From: Mediterraneibacter agrestimuris
GTDB taxonomy: Bacteria > Bacillota > Clostridia > Lachnospirales > Lachnospiraceae
Direction of reading: 5' to 3'
DNA length: 64,000 nt
Assembly (NCBI RefSeq): GCF_943193195.1
Contig: NZ_CALPDG010000012.1
Coordinates: 1 to 64,000 of the forward strand
Part shown: piece by piece, positions 8,796-17,546 of the stretch
Position numbering within the stretch: the stretch's first letter is position 1
Layout: the number at the start of each line of letters is the position of its first letter
The notes under the pieces: generated by a model
Told to the model about the DNA's origin: nothing
The model's input: the letters and a program-made list of their open reading frames with translations, nothing else
The model's database searches: none
Position numbers and translations under genes: made by a program

Positions 8796-9851
8796 TTAAA
8801 AATCCAGCTTCATATCGCCATATTTGATCCAGTTTTTCTTTCTCATAAATTCAGAAACTGCCAGTGTCAGAACTGCCGGAAGCAGCACCTGGATCACCAG
8901 AATCTTCAGAAGCACAATTACACCTGACTCTGTCTGGGTCATCACCTGCCATGTCATAATCTGACCAACCAGACCCGCTGTTCCCATACCAGAACCAGTC
9001 GCATTGCTAGTCATATGAAAAACCATGGTTCCCACGGGTCCGAGAACCGCACTGGAAACAATCGCCGGAATCCATATTTGCGGATGCCGCACAATATTCG
9101 GTACCTGCAGCATGGACGTTCCGATTCCCTGTGCCAGAAGTCCGCCGAACTTGTTTTCGCGGAAGCTGGCAGCCGCAAATCCAACCATATTGCAGCAGCA
9201 TCCGACTGTTGCCGCGCCTGCCGCCAGTCCAGACAGATTCAGGATAATTCCGATTGCCGCTGAACTAATAGGCAATGTCAGGATCATCCCCATCAATACA
9301 GACACAACAATTCCCATCAAAAACGGCTGCTGTTCCGTACCCCAGTTAATCATAGATCCGATCCATCCCATAAAACCTGAAATCGGAGGTCCTGCCAGAA
9401 GTCCTACTATTGAGCCTGTACCGATGCACACAAGAGGCGTTACCAAAATATCAAGCTTCGTCTTGCCTGCCACAAATCCGCTCACTTCGATCGCTGCATA
9501 AGCTGCCAGAAATGCGCCCAAAGGCTCCCCCGGTCCGGAAAGCATCACTATATTTTCCTGCATAATCGCCCCTGAAAGAATCTGGCTTGCAAATGCGCCT
9601 GCCATACCGGCTGTGGCTGCTGATACTACAACGAGCTGTTCTGCATTAAATTTTCTTGCCACTCCTACTCCGATTCCCGCACCGGTCATTGCCGCCGCCA
9701 CCTTACCTACAAGGTAGATCAGCTCTCCGAAACTGCCTCCGATCAGGCTGCCGATCTGCTGAATAATCGTTCCGATAATCAATGTAGCAAACAGTCCCTG
9801 TGCCATACCGCTTAAACCATCCACAAAAATTTTGTCCAAATACCTTTTCAT
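8796..9851 (-). CDS. PTS_EIIC_2-family membrane protein
   Basis: A 351-residue, very hydrophobic protein with about nine or ten membrane segments, many GxxG-rich helices and no soluble PTS domain. It resembles the PTS_EIIC_2 family (for example FGELIYLVGKVAAAMTGAGIGVGVARKF and GCCCNMVGFAAASFRENKFGGLLAQGIGTSMLQVPNI). These stand-alone EIIC-like proteins are widespread in Firmicutes. Phosphotransfer-coupled sugar uptake has not been shown for this arrangement, and no EIIA or EIIB is adjacent. The start at 9851 follows AAAGAAGGAGTGAGAGAAG. It is followed by the alarmone synthetase, which has its own promoter. Confidence 0.75.
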   Translation of the reverse strand: MKRYLDKIFVDGLSGMAQGLFATLIIGTIIQQIGSLIGGSFGELIYLVGKVAAAMTGAGIGVGVARKFNAEQLVVVSAATAGMAGAFASQILSGAIMQENIVMLSGPGEPLGAFLAAYAAIEVSGFVAGKTKLDILVTPLVCIGTGSIVGLLAGPPISGFMGWIGSMINWGTEQQPFLMGIVVSVLMGMILTLPISSAAIGIILNLSGLAAGAATVGCCCNMVGFAAASFRENKFGGLLAQGIGTSMLQVPNIVRHPQIWIPAIVSSAVLGPVGTMVFHMTSNATGSGMGTAGLVGQIMTWQVMTQTESGVIVLLKILVIQVLLPAVLTLAVSEFMRKKNWIKYGDMKLDF

Positions 9852-10097
9852 CTTCTCTCACTCCTTCTTTTATTGTCTTGTCACCTGACAACACTATGAC
9901 ATTATAGCACTATCTTTTTCACATATCCAGTAAAAATTTTTCATGATATATGCAAAACTCACTGTATTAGGTTGTAAATGCGCAGTAAGATAAATAAATC
10001 CTATACAACATCTGGTTCTGATGTTATACTCAATTTCATAGAGTTCTCTTACTAAAATGTTTTCAGATTATTTGAATAAAATAAAGGAGTGTTTACC

Positions 10098-10361
10098 ATG
10101 TTTCGTTTATGGGGAAAGATATTTAAAGATAATAGAATGCTGCGCGATACCGTTATCTGTGATAAAACAGATGACACCCGCACGCACAAGATTTTTCATG
10201 CGCTGGATGCCATCTGTTATGAATTTGACTTAAGTAAGCCCATCTGGCTGGATTCCACGATCACAGAATTCAAACGCCACGACAAAGCGCGTTTCTATCA
10301 GGATAATTTCGTAGATTCCATTGATTTTGATTATCTGGAAATTCATATAATCGAAGAATAA
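10098..10361 (+). CDS. Small conserved-looking protein of unknown function
   Basis: An 87-residue acidic protein beginning MFRLWGKIFKDNRMLRDTVI. I chose the ATG at 10098 because AAAGGAG lies 8 bases before it; an upstream GTG is part of that ribosome site. It has no membrane segment, signal peptide or recognised motif. Aromatic and charged residues alternate, as in a compact folded domain. It is the only plus-strand gene in this area and ends 5 bases before the htpG stop on the other strand, so transcription is convergent without an obvious terminator. Function not recognised. Confidence 0.75.
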   Translation: MFRLWGKIFKDNRMLRDTVICDKTDDTRTHKIFHALDAICYEFDLSKPIWLDSTITEFKRHDKARFYQDNFVDSIDFDYLEIHIIEE

Positions 10362-10365
10362 AAAA

Positions 10366-12423
10366 TCATTTTGTCAAAAGCATCATAATCTCATTGCTTC
10401 TTTGTACAAACGCCGTCATTTCCTCCGGACTCAGCGGCTTGTGTGCCAGCATTGCAAGATCATACAACTGTTTACAGATAATCGGCACACTTTTGCTTTT
10501 CTTATGCTCTACAACAAACTTCACAAGCGGATGGTTCGCATTCAGGATCAGTGTTGCCTGACCGCCGAACATGGATGGATCCATCCCTCCCATGCTGTAC
10601 ATCCTCATCATTTCCTGCATACGGCGGGATTCCTCGGAAAGTACCGCCATAGATGCCACATTGTCATCTTTCAGGTTCTCAACCTTCACTTCCAGCTTGT
10701 CGTTGTTCAGTTCTGTACGGAAAATCTCTACAAGGCTGTCTGTTGTCTTTTGGAAATTCTCTTTCTCTTCCTCTGACACTTCTTCCTTTAGGGAGTCCAG
10801 AACGTCTGCGTCGATTCTCTGGAACTTCACATCTTCGTTCTGCTGTTCCATATATGTCACAAACGCAGTGTCAATATTATGGTTCAGTATCACAGCCTGC
10901 TGTCCCTGCTCTTTGAACATCTTCACATACTGGCTCTGCTGCTGTTCATCAGTTACATAATAAACCGTAACTTTTTCTTTTTCCTTTTCAGAATCACCCT
11001 CTGCTGTATCTGTATTCTCAGTTTCTGTCTTAGTCTCTTCTGTCTGCGCATCGTCTTCTGTAATACCTTTCGCTTCTTTCTCTGCCTTGATATACTCTTC
11101 CAGAGTCACATAGCTATGCTCCAAATTCTTGTACAGAACAGAATCTTTCACCTTTTTGCCAAACTTCTCGTCTTTCAGACAGCCAAACTTGATAAAAGGA
11201 CTGATATCATCCCAGTATTTCTCATAGTTCTCACGGTCTGTCTTGAACATGCCGTTCAGCTTATCTGCCACTTTCTTAGAAATGTAATCGGCTACTTTTC
11301 CTACAAAGCCATCATTCTGCAATGCGCTTCGGGATACATTAAGCGGCAGATCCGGACAGTCGATCACGCCTTTTAATACCATCAGGAATTCCGGAATCAC
11401 TTCTTTAATATTATCCGCAATAAATACCTGATTGTTGTATAACTTAATCGTTCCTTCAATGGAATCATACTCTGTATTGATCTTCGGGAAATACAGGATT
11501 CCTTTTAAGTTAAACGGATAGTCCATATTCAGGTGAATCCAGAATAATGGTTCTTTATAGTCCATAAATACCTTACGGTAAAACGCGATATAATCTTCTT
11601 TTTCACATTCACTTGGATTCTTGGTCCATAACGGATGGATATCGCTGAGAGAAACCGGACGTTTTACAATCTTAGCCTTTTGCTTCGGCTCGCCTTCTTC
11701 CCCTTCCTTCAATTCTTCTGTAATATGCTCCACTACCTCATCTGTATCAAGAACATCTGCCTCGTCAATCGTTTCATACTCCGGCTCTGCATTTGCCTTA
11801 GAGAGGAAAATCTCAACAGGCATAAAGGAGCAATATTTCTCCAGAACTTCTCTTACACGATACTCATTGGCAAACTCTAAACAATCTTCATTCAGATACA
11901 AAGTAATCTCTGTTCCAACAGTTGTCTTATTGCCATCCTGCATCTCATACTCAGTACCTCCGTCGCTGACCCAGTGAACCGGGACGGCTCCCGTCTGGTA
12001 AGACAAGGAGTCAATATGCACCTCATCGGCAACCATGAAAGAAGAATAGAATCCCAATCCGAAGTGGCCAATCATCTCGTCTTCTGTCGTCTTGTCCTTA
12101 TATTTTTCAAGGAATTGTGTTGCACCAGAAAATGCAATCTGTGTAATATATTCTTCCACTTCATCAGCAGTCATTCCCAGACCGTTGTCAATGAATTTTA
12201 ATGTTTTCTCTTCCGGATTCACGATAATTTGAATATTTGCCTTGTAATCCTCCGGCATATCATATTCGCCCATCATATCCAGTTTTTTCAGCTTAGTAAT
12301 AGCATCGCATCCATTTGATACCAGCTCACGTACAAAAATGTCATGGTCAGAATATACCCATTTTTTTATAATCGGAAATATATTCTCGCTGTCGATTGAT
12401 AAGTTACCTCTTTTTGTTCCCAT
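10366..12423 (-). CDS. htpG: Chaperone HtpG (Hsp90)
   Basis: A 685-residue bacterial Hsp90, an ATP-dependent dimeric cytosolic chaperone. The GHKL ATPase motifs are in place: ELVSNGCDAITKL (catalytic Glu, Asn contact), IDNGLGMT and GHFGLGFYSSFMVAD. The middle domain has SRSALQ and the C-terminal dimerisation region ends in MMLLTK. An acidic insertion rich in Glu, Thr and Asp (about residues 465-500) lies between middle and C-terminal domains and is longer than in E. coli. The ATG at 12423 has GGAG 8 bases upstream. A perfect CIRCE and promoter precede it, so HrcA control is likely. Confidence 0.97.
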   Translation of the reverse strand: MGTKRGNLSIDSENIFPIIKKWVYSDHDIFVRELVSNGCDAITKLKKLDMMGEYDMPEDYKANIQIIVNPEEKTLKFIDNGLGMTADEVEEYITQIAFSGATQFLEKYKDKTTEDEMIGHFGLGFYSSFMVADEVHIDSLSYQTGAVPVHWVSDGGTEYEMQDGNKTTVGTEITLYLNEDCLEFANEYRVREVLEKYCSFMPVEIFLSKANAEPEYETIDEADVLDTDEVVEHITEELKEGEEGEPKQKAKIVKRPVSLSDIHPLWTKNPSECEKEDYIAFYRKVFMDYKEPLFWIHLNMDYPFNLKGILYFPKINTEYDSIEGTIKLYNNQVFIADNIKEVIPEFLMVLKGVIDCPDLPLNVSRSALQNDGFVGKVADYISKKVADKLNGMFKTDRENYEKYWDDISPFIKFGCLKDEKFGKKVKDSVLYKNLEHSYVTLEEYIKAEKEAKGITEDDAQTEETKTETENTDTAEGDSEKEKEKVTVYYVTDEQQQSQYVKMFKEQGQQAVILNHNIDTAFVTYMEQQNEDVKFQRIDADVLDSLKEEVSEEEKENFQKTTDSLVEIFRTELNNDKLEVKVENLKDDNVASMAVLSEESRRMQEMMRMYSMGGMDPSMFGGQATLILNANHPLVKFVVEHKKSKSVPIICKQLYDLAMLAHKPLSPEEMTAFVQRSNEIMMLLTK

Positions 12424-12461
12424 TTGAAACACTCCTTTTTACATAATTAATATGGTTTGCA

Positions 12462-12482
12462 AAGAGTCTGTATAAGACTCTT
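12462..12482 (-). other. Hairpin in the htpG 5' leader
   Basis: AAGAGTC and GACTCTT form a 7-bp stem with a 7-base loop, inside the predicted untranslated leader between the promoter and the start codon. It might affect mRNA stability. Confidence 0.4.
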
Positions 12483-12510
12483 CGGTTTTTATATCTTTTC
12501 TCTAAGGAGT

Positions 12511-12539
12511 ATTCTAATACAGTGATTTTTAAAAGTCAA
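12511..12539 (-). promoter_or_regulatory. htpG sigma-A promoter
   Basis: On the minus strand TTGACT (12534-12539), 17 bp, TAGAAT (12511-12516). The -35 box begins 7 bases after the CIRCE element. Confidence 0.75.
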
Positions 12540-12546
12540 CAAAAAT

Positions 12547-12573
12547 TTAGCACTCTTTTCTGGTGAGTGCTAA
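12547..12573 (-). promoter_or_regulatory. CIRCE operator (HrcA binding site)
   Basis: TTAGCACTC, nine bases, GAGTGCTAA: a perfect match to the CIRCE consensus. It lies just upstream of the -35 box of the htpG promoter, where HrcA binding could block RNA polymerase. hrcA, groES/EL and dnaK are not in this window. Confidence 0.93.
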
Positions 12574-12689
12574 TAAATTAGTAAAATGTATTAAGATTTT
12601 ATAAAGCATAGTTTTATATATTTTATTTTTTATCGCCATTTCTTAAAAAAAGTGGTATACTTAAAAAAATTTAAAAATATGAAATTTCA

Positions 12690-12717
12690 TTCACAAGAAA
12701 TTTTGTATATGTATTAT
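12690..12717 (+). promoter_or_regulatory. Putative promoter of the GNAT gene
   Basis: TTCACA (12690-12695), 16 bp, TATTAT (12712-12717), close to the ATG at 12735. The match is moderate. Confidence 0.4.
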
Positions 12718-12734
12718 AGTTAGGAGACGTGATT

Positions 12735-13241
12735 ATGAACAATACATTTCGCACAGTAAAAGCTGAAAATGATAAGCAAATTCAGGAAATTGCAGAACTT
12801 GCAGAGATTATCTGGCATGAACACTTTGTACCTATCATCGGAAAAGAACAGGTAGAATATATGGTCGACAAATTCCAGTCTTATCATTCTCTGAAAGAGC
12901 AGATTGAAAATGGTTATGAATATTATCAGATAATTGACAGCGATGAGTTTTGTGGATACTGCGGAATTCATCAGGAAGACGATGGCAGACTATTCTTAAG
13001 TAAGCTCTACTTAAAAAAAGAAGCCCGCGGGCGGCATCTCGCCTCACAGGCTTTTGAATTCTTGAAAGCACTCTGCAAAGAACGGCATTTAAGCGCCATC
13101 TGGCTTACATGCAACAAGCACAATGACGGTTCCCTTGCAGTCTACCGCCATTTCGGTTTTGAAACCATAGATACCCAGGAAGCTGATATCGGAAATGGCT
13201 TTATCATGGATGACTATATAATGGAATATCAGATCAAATAA
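12735..13241 (+). CDS. GNAT-family N-acetyltransferase
   Basis: A 168-residue acetyl-CoA-dependent acyltransferase. The acetyl-CoA loop is in LYLKKEARGRHLASQAFEFL, followed by IWLTCNKHNDGSLAVYRHFGFE, the usual motif B with an Asn and a Tyr near the active site. The closest general type is the ribosomal-protein-alanine or polyamine/antibiotic acetyltransferase group, but the substrate is not predictable. The ATG at 12735 has AGGAG 8 bases upstream. It is transcribed divergently from htpG and convergently with the S41 protease gene. Confidence 0.88.
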   Translation: MNNTFRTVKAENDKQIQEIAELAEIIWHEHFVPIIGKEQVEYMVDKFQSYHSLKEQIENGYEYYQIIDSDEFCGYCGIHQEDDGRLFLSKLYLKKEARGRHLASQAFEFLKALCKERHLSAIWLTCNKHNDGSLAVYRHFGFETIDTQEADIGNGFIMDDYIMEYQIK

Positions 13242-13266
13242 TTCCGCCTCTCCATCTGAATGCTTC

Positions 13267-13321
13267 TGCTGCCATTGTGCATACTGTTCAAGCTGAAAGT
13301 ACGTTTGTACAGATGGCAGCA
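13267..13321. repeat. Inverted repeat between convergent genes
   Basis: TGCTGCCAT (13267-13275) and ATGGCAGCA (13313-13321) are perfect 9-bp arms around 37 bases. It lies between the ends of the GNAT gene and the S41 protease gene, so it may form a bidirectional terminator, although no long T-run follows. Confidence 0.5.
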
Positions 13322-13334
13322 AATAAGCACTATC

Positions 13335-14525
13335 TTAATTTATTTCTCCCCTTACTACTTCCAATGCCTTTTCCAGCTGGTTATCATACCCGGGGTTCTC
13401 TTCTTCGTACTCAAATTCTACTTCCACATCTGGTATAATTCCCTTCTGATTAATACTTCTTCCGCTTGGCAGGAAATACTCTGCTGTAGTCAGCTTCATA
13501 CTCGTACCGTCACCCAAATCCAGGATATCCTGTACAACACCCTTACCATACGTAGTCATTCCGATGATCTCTCCGATTCCATAATCCTGTATTGCTCCCG
13601 AAAAGATTTCAGATGCACTGGCGCTGTACTGATTTACAAGCACTGCCAATGGTTTATCAAATGCATTCGTCCCGTCACATGTATATTTCTCCTGCTCGCC
13701 ATCCCGGTCTCGAATGGATACGATATCTCCCTCTGGCAACAACATCTGAAGCATTGCAACAACTGTATCCAGATTGCCGCCTGGATTACTGCGGATATCG
13801 ATAACCAGACCTTTCATCCCCTGTTCTTCCAGTATGGTCAGAGCTTCCCTGAACTGATCTTCCGTCACATCGTCAAATTCCTGAATATAAATATAACCAA
13901 CCTGCCCGTCTTTCATTTCATAGTCAACAGTCATTGCCTGTACTGTATCCCGAATAGCTGTCAGCGCCAGTTCTTTTCCGTCACGCAAAACATGCAGGGT
14001 CACTTCCGTTCCTTGCTCTCCTTTGATCCATGTCACGATTTCATCCAGGCTTTCACCTGCAATCACATGGTCATCTACCTGGATCAAAATATCTTCTGCA
14101 AGGATCCCCGCCTCTTCTGCCGGGGAATCCTCGTATACCTGAGTAATTGTAATCGTCCCCGCATCTACATCCTGCGAAAGTAACGCGCCGACTCCGAAAA
14201 ATTCACCGGTCACACTCTCGAGCAGTTCTTTTGTTTCCTCCTCTGTAAAATAATTGGTGTACGGCTCATCCAGTGCTTCTAGGTATCCAGCATACAAGCC
14301 TTCAATCAAATCTTCTTCGTCTACATCCTCTTTATACAGATAATAACGATCAACGATTGTATCCAAAATATTTAACTTTTTCTCTACTTTAGCTTTTTGC
14401 GTTAATGCCGGAACCAGCCCAACACTCCCTGCCAGTCTCCACAAGCCTCCTCCCAGCGTCATCACACAAAACATAGCAAGGGCGCCAACAAGCGCCCCTT
14501 TTAAAAATCTGTTGTCTTTTTTCAT
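13335..14525 (-). CDS. S41-family carboxyl-terminal processing protease
   Basis: A 396-residue CtpA/CtpB-type serine protease. One N-terminal membrane helix (residues ~10-30) anchors it outside the membrane. A PDZ domain follows (GVGALLSQDVDAGTITITQVYEDSPAEEAGILAEDILIQVDD), then the catalytic core with DIRSNPGGNLD, the active Ser in NQYSASASEIF and Lys in TTYGKGVVQ. Such proteases trim or degrade envelope proteins. It is the last gene of the ftsE-ftsX-M23 series, so the adjacent M23 factor is a plausible substrate or partner. The start at 14525 has a weak AAGGTTGGA site. Confidence 0.93.
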   Translation of the reverse strand: MKKDNRFLKGALVGALAMFCVMTLGGGLWRLAGSVGLVPALTQKAKVEKKLNILDTIVDRYYLYKEDVDEEDLIEGLYAGYLEALDEPYTNYFTEEETKELLESVTGEFFGVGALLSQDVDAGTITITQVYEDSPAEEAGILAEDILIQVDDHVIAGESLDEIVTWIKGEQGTEVTLHVLRDGKELALTAIRDTVQAMTVDYEMKDGQVGYIYIQEFDDVTEDQFREALTILEEQGMKGLVIDIRSNPGGNLDTVVAMLQMLLPEGDIVSIRDRDGEQEKYTCDGTNAFDKPLAVLVNQYSASASEIFSGAIQDYGIGEIIGMTTYGKGVVQDILDLGDGTSMKLTTAEYFLPSGRSINQKGIIPDVEVEFEYEEENPGYDNQLEKALEVVRGEIN

Positions 14526-14588
14526 AGCAGTCCAACCTTTTTGCTATATGGCAAATCCGCCTGCTGCCGGTTGCCAAATTATTTTTAT

Positions 14589-15755
14589 TTACAAGTATAA
14601 CTGCGGATCAACTGGAGTACCATTAAGCTCCACCTGAAAATGCAGATGTGCTCCGAAAGAATATCCTGTATTCCCGACAACGCCTACTTGTTGTCCTTTC
14701 TCCACATATTGCCCTTCTGTTACTGTATAATAATCATGATGCATATATTTTGTAACAAATCCATCTCCATGATCAATAACAACCCAGTTTCCTGCACTCT
14801 GACTGTAAAAAGCATATAAAACAGTTCCTGATGCCGCTGCATATGTAGGTGTTCCTGTCGGCGCTGCCAAATCTAATCCGTTATGGAAAGAATTGTCAAA
14901 GGTACGGTATCCAAATGTACTAGATACTGTGGAACCTGGACATGGATGCGTAAACTGTCCGCTTCCACTCACCACATTGCCTGACGTCGGAGGCGCATAA
15001 CCTCCGCCGCCATTGCTGCTGCCTCCGTTTTGCTTTGCAGCAGCTTCTGCTTCCGCTGCTGCTGCGGCGGCTGCCGCTGCCTCCTGCTGACGAATCCGTT
15101 CTTCTTCTGCCTTCTTGATTAATTCTTCCAAAACGCTGGCATTTTCTCCAATTTCTTTTTCCAAATTAGAAATCTCAATATTTTTTTCAGCAATCAAAGC
15201 TGATAAGCTATCTTGCTTTGCAATCAATTCACTTCGCAGAATTTCCATTTCCGCATATTCTTCTTTCAGTGCTGCTTCTTCTGCTTCCACCTGCTTTACT
15301 ATTTCCTGAAACTCTGTTAACTGTCCTCTGTCATACTCAGAAAGAGATTGGGCGTACTCTGCCTTATTCAGAAAATCTCCAATATTTTCGCTTTCCAGAA
15401 GAACCTCAAGCATCTGCGTATTTCCATTCTCATACATAAACTTAATACGCTTCTTCATACTCTGGTACTGCGCATTCTCATTTACTTTTGCCTGCACCAA
15501 TTCATCTTCGGCTTTCTGAATCTCTTCCAGCTTCTTTTCAATCTTATTTTGAATCTCTTCCATCTCTTTTGCAATAGAATTCAACTGTTCCGCCAAAGAA
15601 TTCTTTTCTGACTCTGCAGTACTTTTCTGATTTTCAAGCTCATCCGCTTTCTTCTGTGCCTCATCAATAGTTACAGCCTGAACATTTAAAACCATACCCA
15701 TACTTAGTATCAGTACGAGTAATGTACTTAACATACTTTTCTTACGTCTTTTCAT
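14589..15755 (-). CDS. EnvC-like M23 peptidoglycan endopeptidase or hydrolase activator
   Basis: A 388-residue exported protein. A signal peptide (KKSMLSTLLVLILSMGMVLNVQA) is followed by about 200 residues of coiled coil (IDEAQKKADELENQKSTAES onward). A low-complexity Ala/Glu then Gly/Ser linker (around residues 225-265) leads to a C-terminal M23 domain. The zinc ligands appear present (FHNGLDLAAP and GAHLHFQVE), so it may be an active endopeptidase rather than a degenerate activator like E. coli EnvC. Coiled-coil M23 proteins are the classic FtsEX partners, and ftsE and ftsX lie immediately upstream. GGTGAG lies 6 bases before the ATG. Confidence 0.92.
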   Translation of the reverse strand: MKRRKKSMLSTLLVLILSMGMVLNVQAVTIDEAQKKADELENQKSTAESEKNSLAEQLNSIAKEMEEIQNKIEKKLEEIQKAEDELVQAKVNENAQYQSMKKRIKFMYENGNTQMLEVLLESENIGDFLNKAEYAQSLSEYDRGQLTEFQEIVKQVEAEEAALKEEYAEMEILRSELIAKQDSLSALIAEKNIEISNLEKEIGENASVLEELIKKAEEERIRQQEAAAAAAAAAEAEAAAKQNGGSSNGGGGYAPPTSGNVVSGSGQFTHPCPGSTVSSTFGYRTFDNSFHNGLDLAAPTGTPTYAAASGTVLYAFYSQSAGNWVVIDHGDGFVTKYMHHDYYTVTEGQYVEKGQQVGVVGNTGYSFGAHLHFQVELNGTPVDPQLYL

Positions 15756-15832
15756 ATTTTACTCACCCTGCTAATTATTTATGCATTAGTCTTCGTGTAT
15801 CATTTCTGCTTCGCAAGAATAAACTCTCCCCA

Positions 15833-16786
15833 TCAAACCTTCAAATGCTTACGCACTGTAAAGAAACTTCCCACAAATCCGATTCCCACTCCCATCAGAA
15901 GTCCGACTGGAAGCAGGTAACGATATACATTCATTACCGGAAGAAAACTGATAATGTTGTTTAGGATACTGAACTTTTCTAAAATGTAAACAACTGCTTT
16001 TCCATAGAGTACATATAACAGTCCCAATGGAATTACAGCGCCGATAATTCCCATGATCAAACCTTCTATCACGAACGGCGAACGTACCACAAAATCCTTT
16101 GCGCCAATATATTTCATGATAGCAATCTCTTCCTTTCGCACAGTAATACCCATAGATACAGTATTGCTGATCAAGAAAATAGATACGCCAAACAATATCA
16201 GAATAATTGCAACAGATACATATCCAACCAATACATTAACACTGGAAAGCATATTGGCAACAACGTCAGACTTGTTTACCCGCCTCACTCCCTCCAGTCC
16301 ATTGGCAAACTTAACCAGATCCTGCTGTGTTTTTGAAAGAGAACGCCCCTGTGAAATGAGACTGGCATCGTCATCCTCCACAACCCTCATGTATACCTCA
16401 TAGTTGTCAGATCCGGCAAGCGGGTTATCATTCTTAAATCCTTCTGCCAATTCCGGTGCATCCTTGAAATACTCTTTTTGGAATTTGTCCCATGCTGCAT
16501 CGGCTGACACATAATTGACTTCTGAAACATCCTCTCTTGCCTTCAGCGCCTCTCCAATCTTATTGATCTGTGACTGTGTTGCATCATCCTCAAAAAATAC
16601 CGTAATTGCAACCCCTTCTTCCGCAGTCTTGATAATATACTGAAAGTTCAGCAATATTGAAAAGAAAAGTCCGAAGAGGAAAATACATGCTGACATAGTT
16701 GCAATCGCTGCCAGCGAAAACATCTTATTTCTTCCGATATTCTTAACCCCTTGTTTTCCTACATATCCTAATGTACTAATCCTCAT
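15833..16786 (-). CDS. ftsX: Cell-division permease-like protein FtsX
   Basis: A 317-residue four-helix membrane protein that, with FtsE, controls peptidoglycan hydrolases at division or elongation sites. The N-terminus RNKMFSLAAIATMSACIFLFGLFFSIL is the first helix. The large extracellular loop (residues ~60-170) contains the expected VTVFFEDDATQSQI-type region, and three helices follow, ending in a short cytoplasmic tail. Its ATG lies inside the last codons of ftsE (11-bp overlap), so translation is coupled; AAGGTGGG is the ribosome site. Confidence 0.95.
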   Translation of the reverse strand: MRISTLGYVGKQGVKNIGRNKMFSLAAIATMSACIFLFGLFFSILLNFQYIIKTAEEGVAITVFFEDDATQSQINKIGEALKAREDVSEVNYVSADAAWDKFQKEYFKDAPELAEGFKNDNPLAGSDNYEVYMRVVEDDDASLISQGRSLSKTQQDLVKFANGLEGVRRVNKSDVVANMLSSVNVLVGYVSVAIILILFGVSIFLISNTVSMGITVRKEEIAIMKYIGAKDFVVRSPFVIEGLIMGIIGAVIPLGLLYVLYGKAVVYILEKFSILNNIISFLPVMNVYRYLLPVGLLMGVGIGFVGSFFTVRKHLKV

Positions 16787-17462
16787 CTATATACCCACCT
16801 TTTTGTTCATCACTCACGATTACGCCCTGTTTCATCGTAATTACCCGTTCGTTCATCTCGTTCACGATTTCCTGATTGTGTGTTACAACAAGTACTGTTG
16901 TACCACGCTCATTTGCCTCTTTCAGCAAACTCATAATCTCCCATGAGTTTGTAGGATCAAGGTTCCCTGTAGGCTCGTCCGCCAACAAAATAGCGGGTTC
17001 ATTTACAATCGCTCTTGCGATTGCCACACGCTGCTGCTCTCCTCCGGAAAGCTCTTTCGGATAAGACTTATATTTCTGAGCAAGACCTACCAGTGACAAT
17101 GCTGCCGGAACCTTTCTCTTAATAACACGGTTCGGTGTCTCTGTCACACGCAGTGCAAAAGCAATATTTTCATAGATATTTCTGTCTTTTAAAAGACGGA
17201 AATCCTGGAAAACAACGCCTAGTCCTCTTCTGTATTTTGCAACATGACGATGCTTCATACGGTTTAAGTTCTGACCATTTACAATAATCGTCCCCTCCGT
17301 TGGATCCAGCTCTTTCATGATCAGACGAATCAATGTTGATTTTCCTGATCCACTGTCACCCACGATAAACACGAACTCTCCCCGTTCAATCTTTACGGAG
17401 ACCCCATTCAAGGCTGCATGCCCCTTTGAATACTCCTTCTTTACGTTCTTTAATTCAATCAT
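16776..17462 (-). CDS. ftsE: Cell-division ATP-binding protein FtsE
   Basis: A 228-residue ABC ATPase: Walker A GDSGSGKST, signature LSGGEQQRVAIARAI, Walker B ILLADEPTGNLD and the switch His in VVTHNQE. FtsE hydrolyses ATP to drive conformational changes in FtsX rather than transport. AGGAGG lies 5 bases before the ATG at 17462. First gene of the ftsE-ftsX-M23-S41 series on the minus strand. Confidence 0.96.
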   Translation of the reverse strand: MIELKNVKKEYSKGHAALNGVSVKIERGEFVFIVGDSGSGKSTLIRLIMKELDPTEGTIIVNGQNLNRMKHRHVAKYRRGLGVVFQDFRLLKDRNIYENIAFALRVTETPNRVIKRKVPAALSLVGLAQKYKSYPKELSGGEQQRVAIARAIVNEPAILLADEPTGNLDPTNSWEIMSLLKEANERGTTVLVVTHNQEIVNEMNERVITMKQGVIVSDEQKGGYIDED

Positions 17463-17546
17463 ATGTTCCTCCTAATTATCCTACCCCTCAGACCGCCGGT
17501 AACTATACCGAATGAACACCGGTTGTTACGGTATACCATGCCTTTT

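Noticed and set aside
12462-12482. Hairpin followed by CGGTTTTT read on the plus strand as a terminator
   Set aside because: No plus-strand gene ends there; it lies within the predicted htpG leader, so I list it only as a leader hairpin.
17463-17546. Riboswitch or terminator in the gap before ftsE
   Set aside because: Only partial direct repeats of GGTATA and TACCGG are seen, with no convincing fold.
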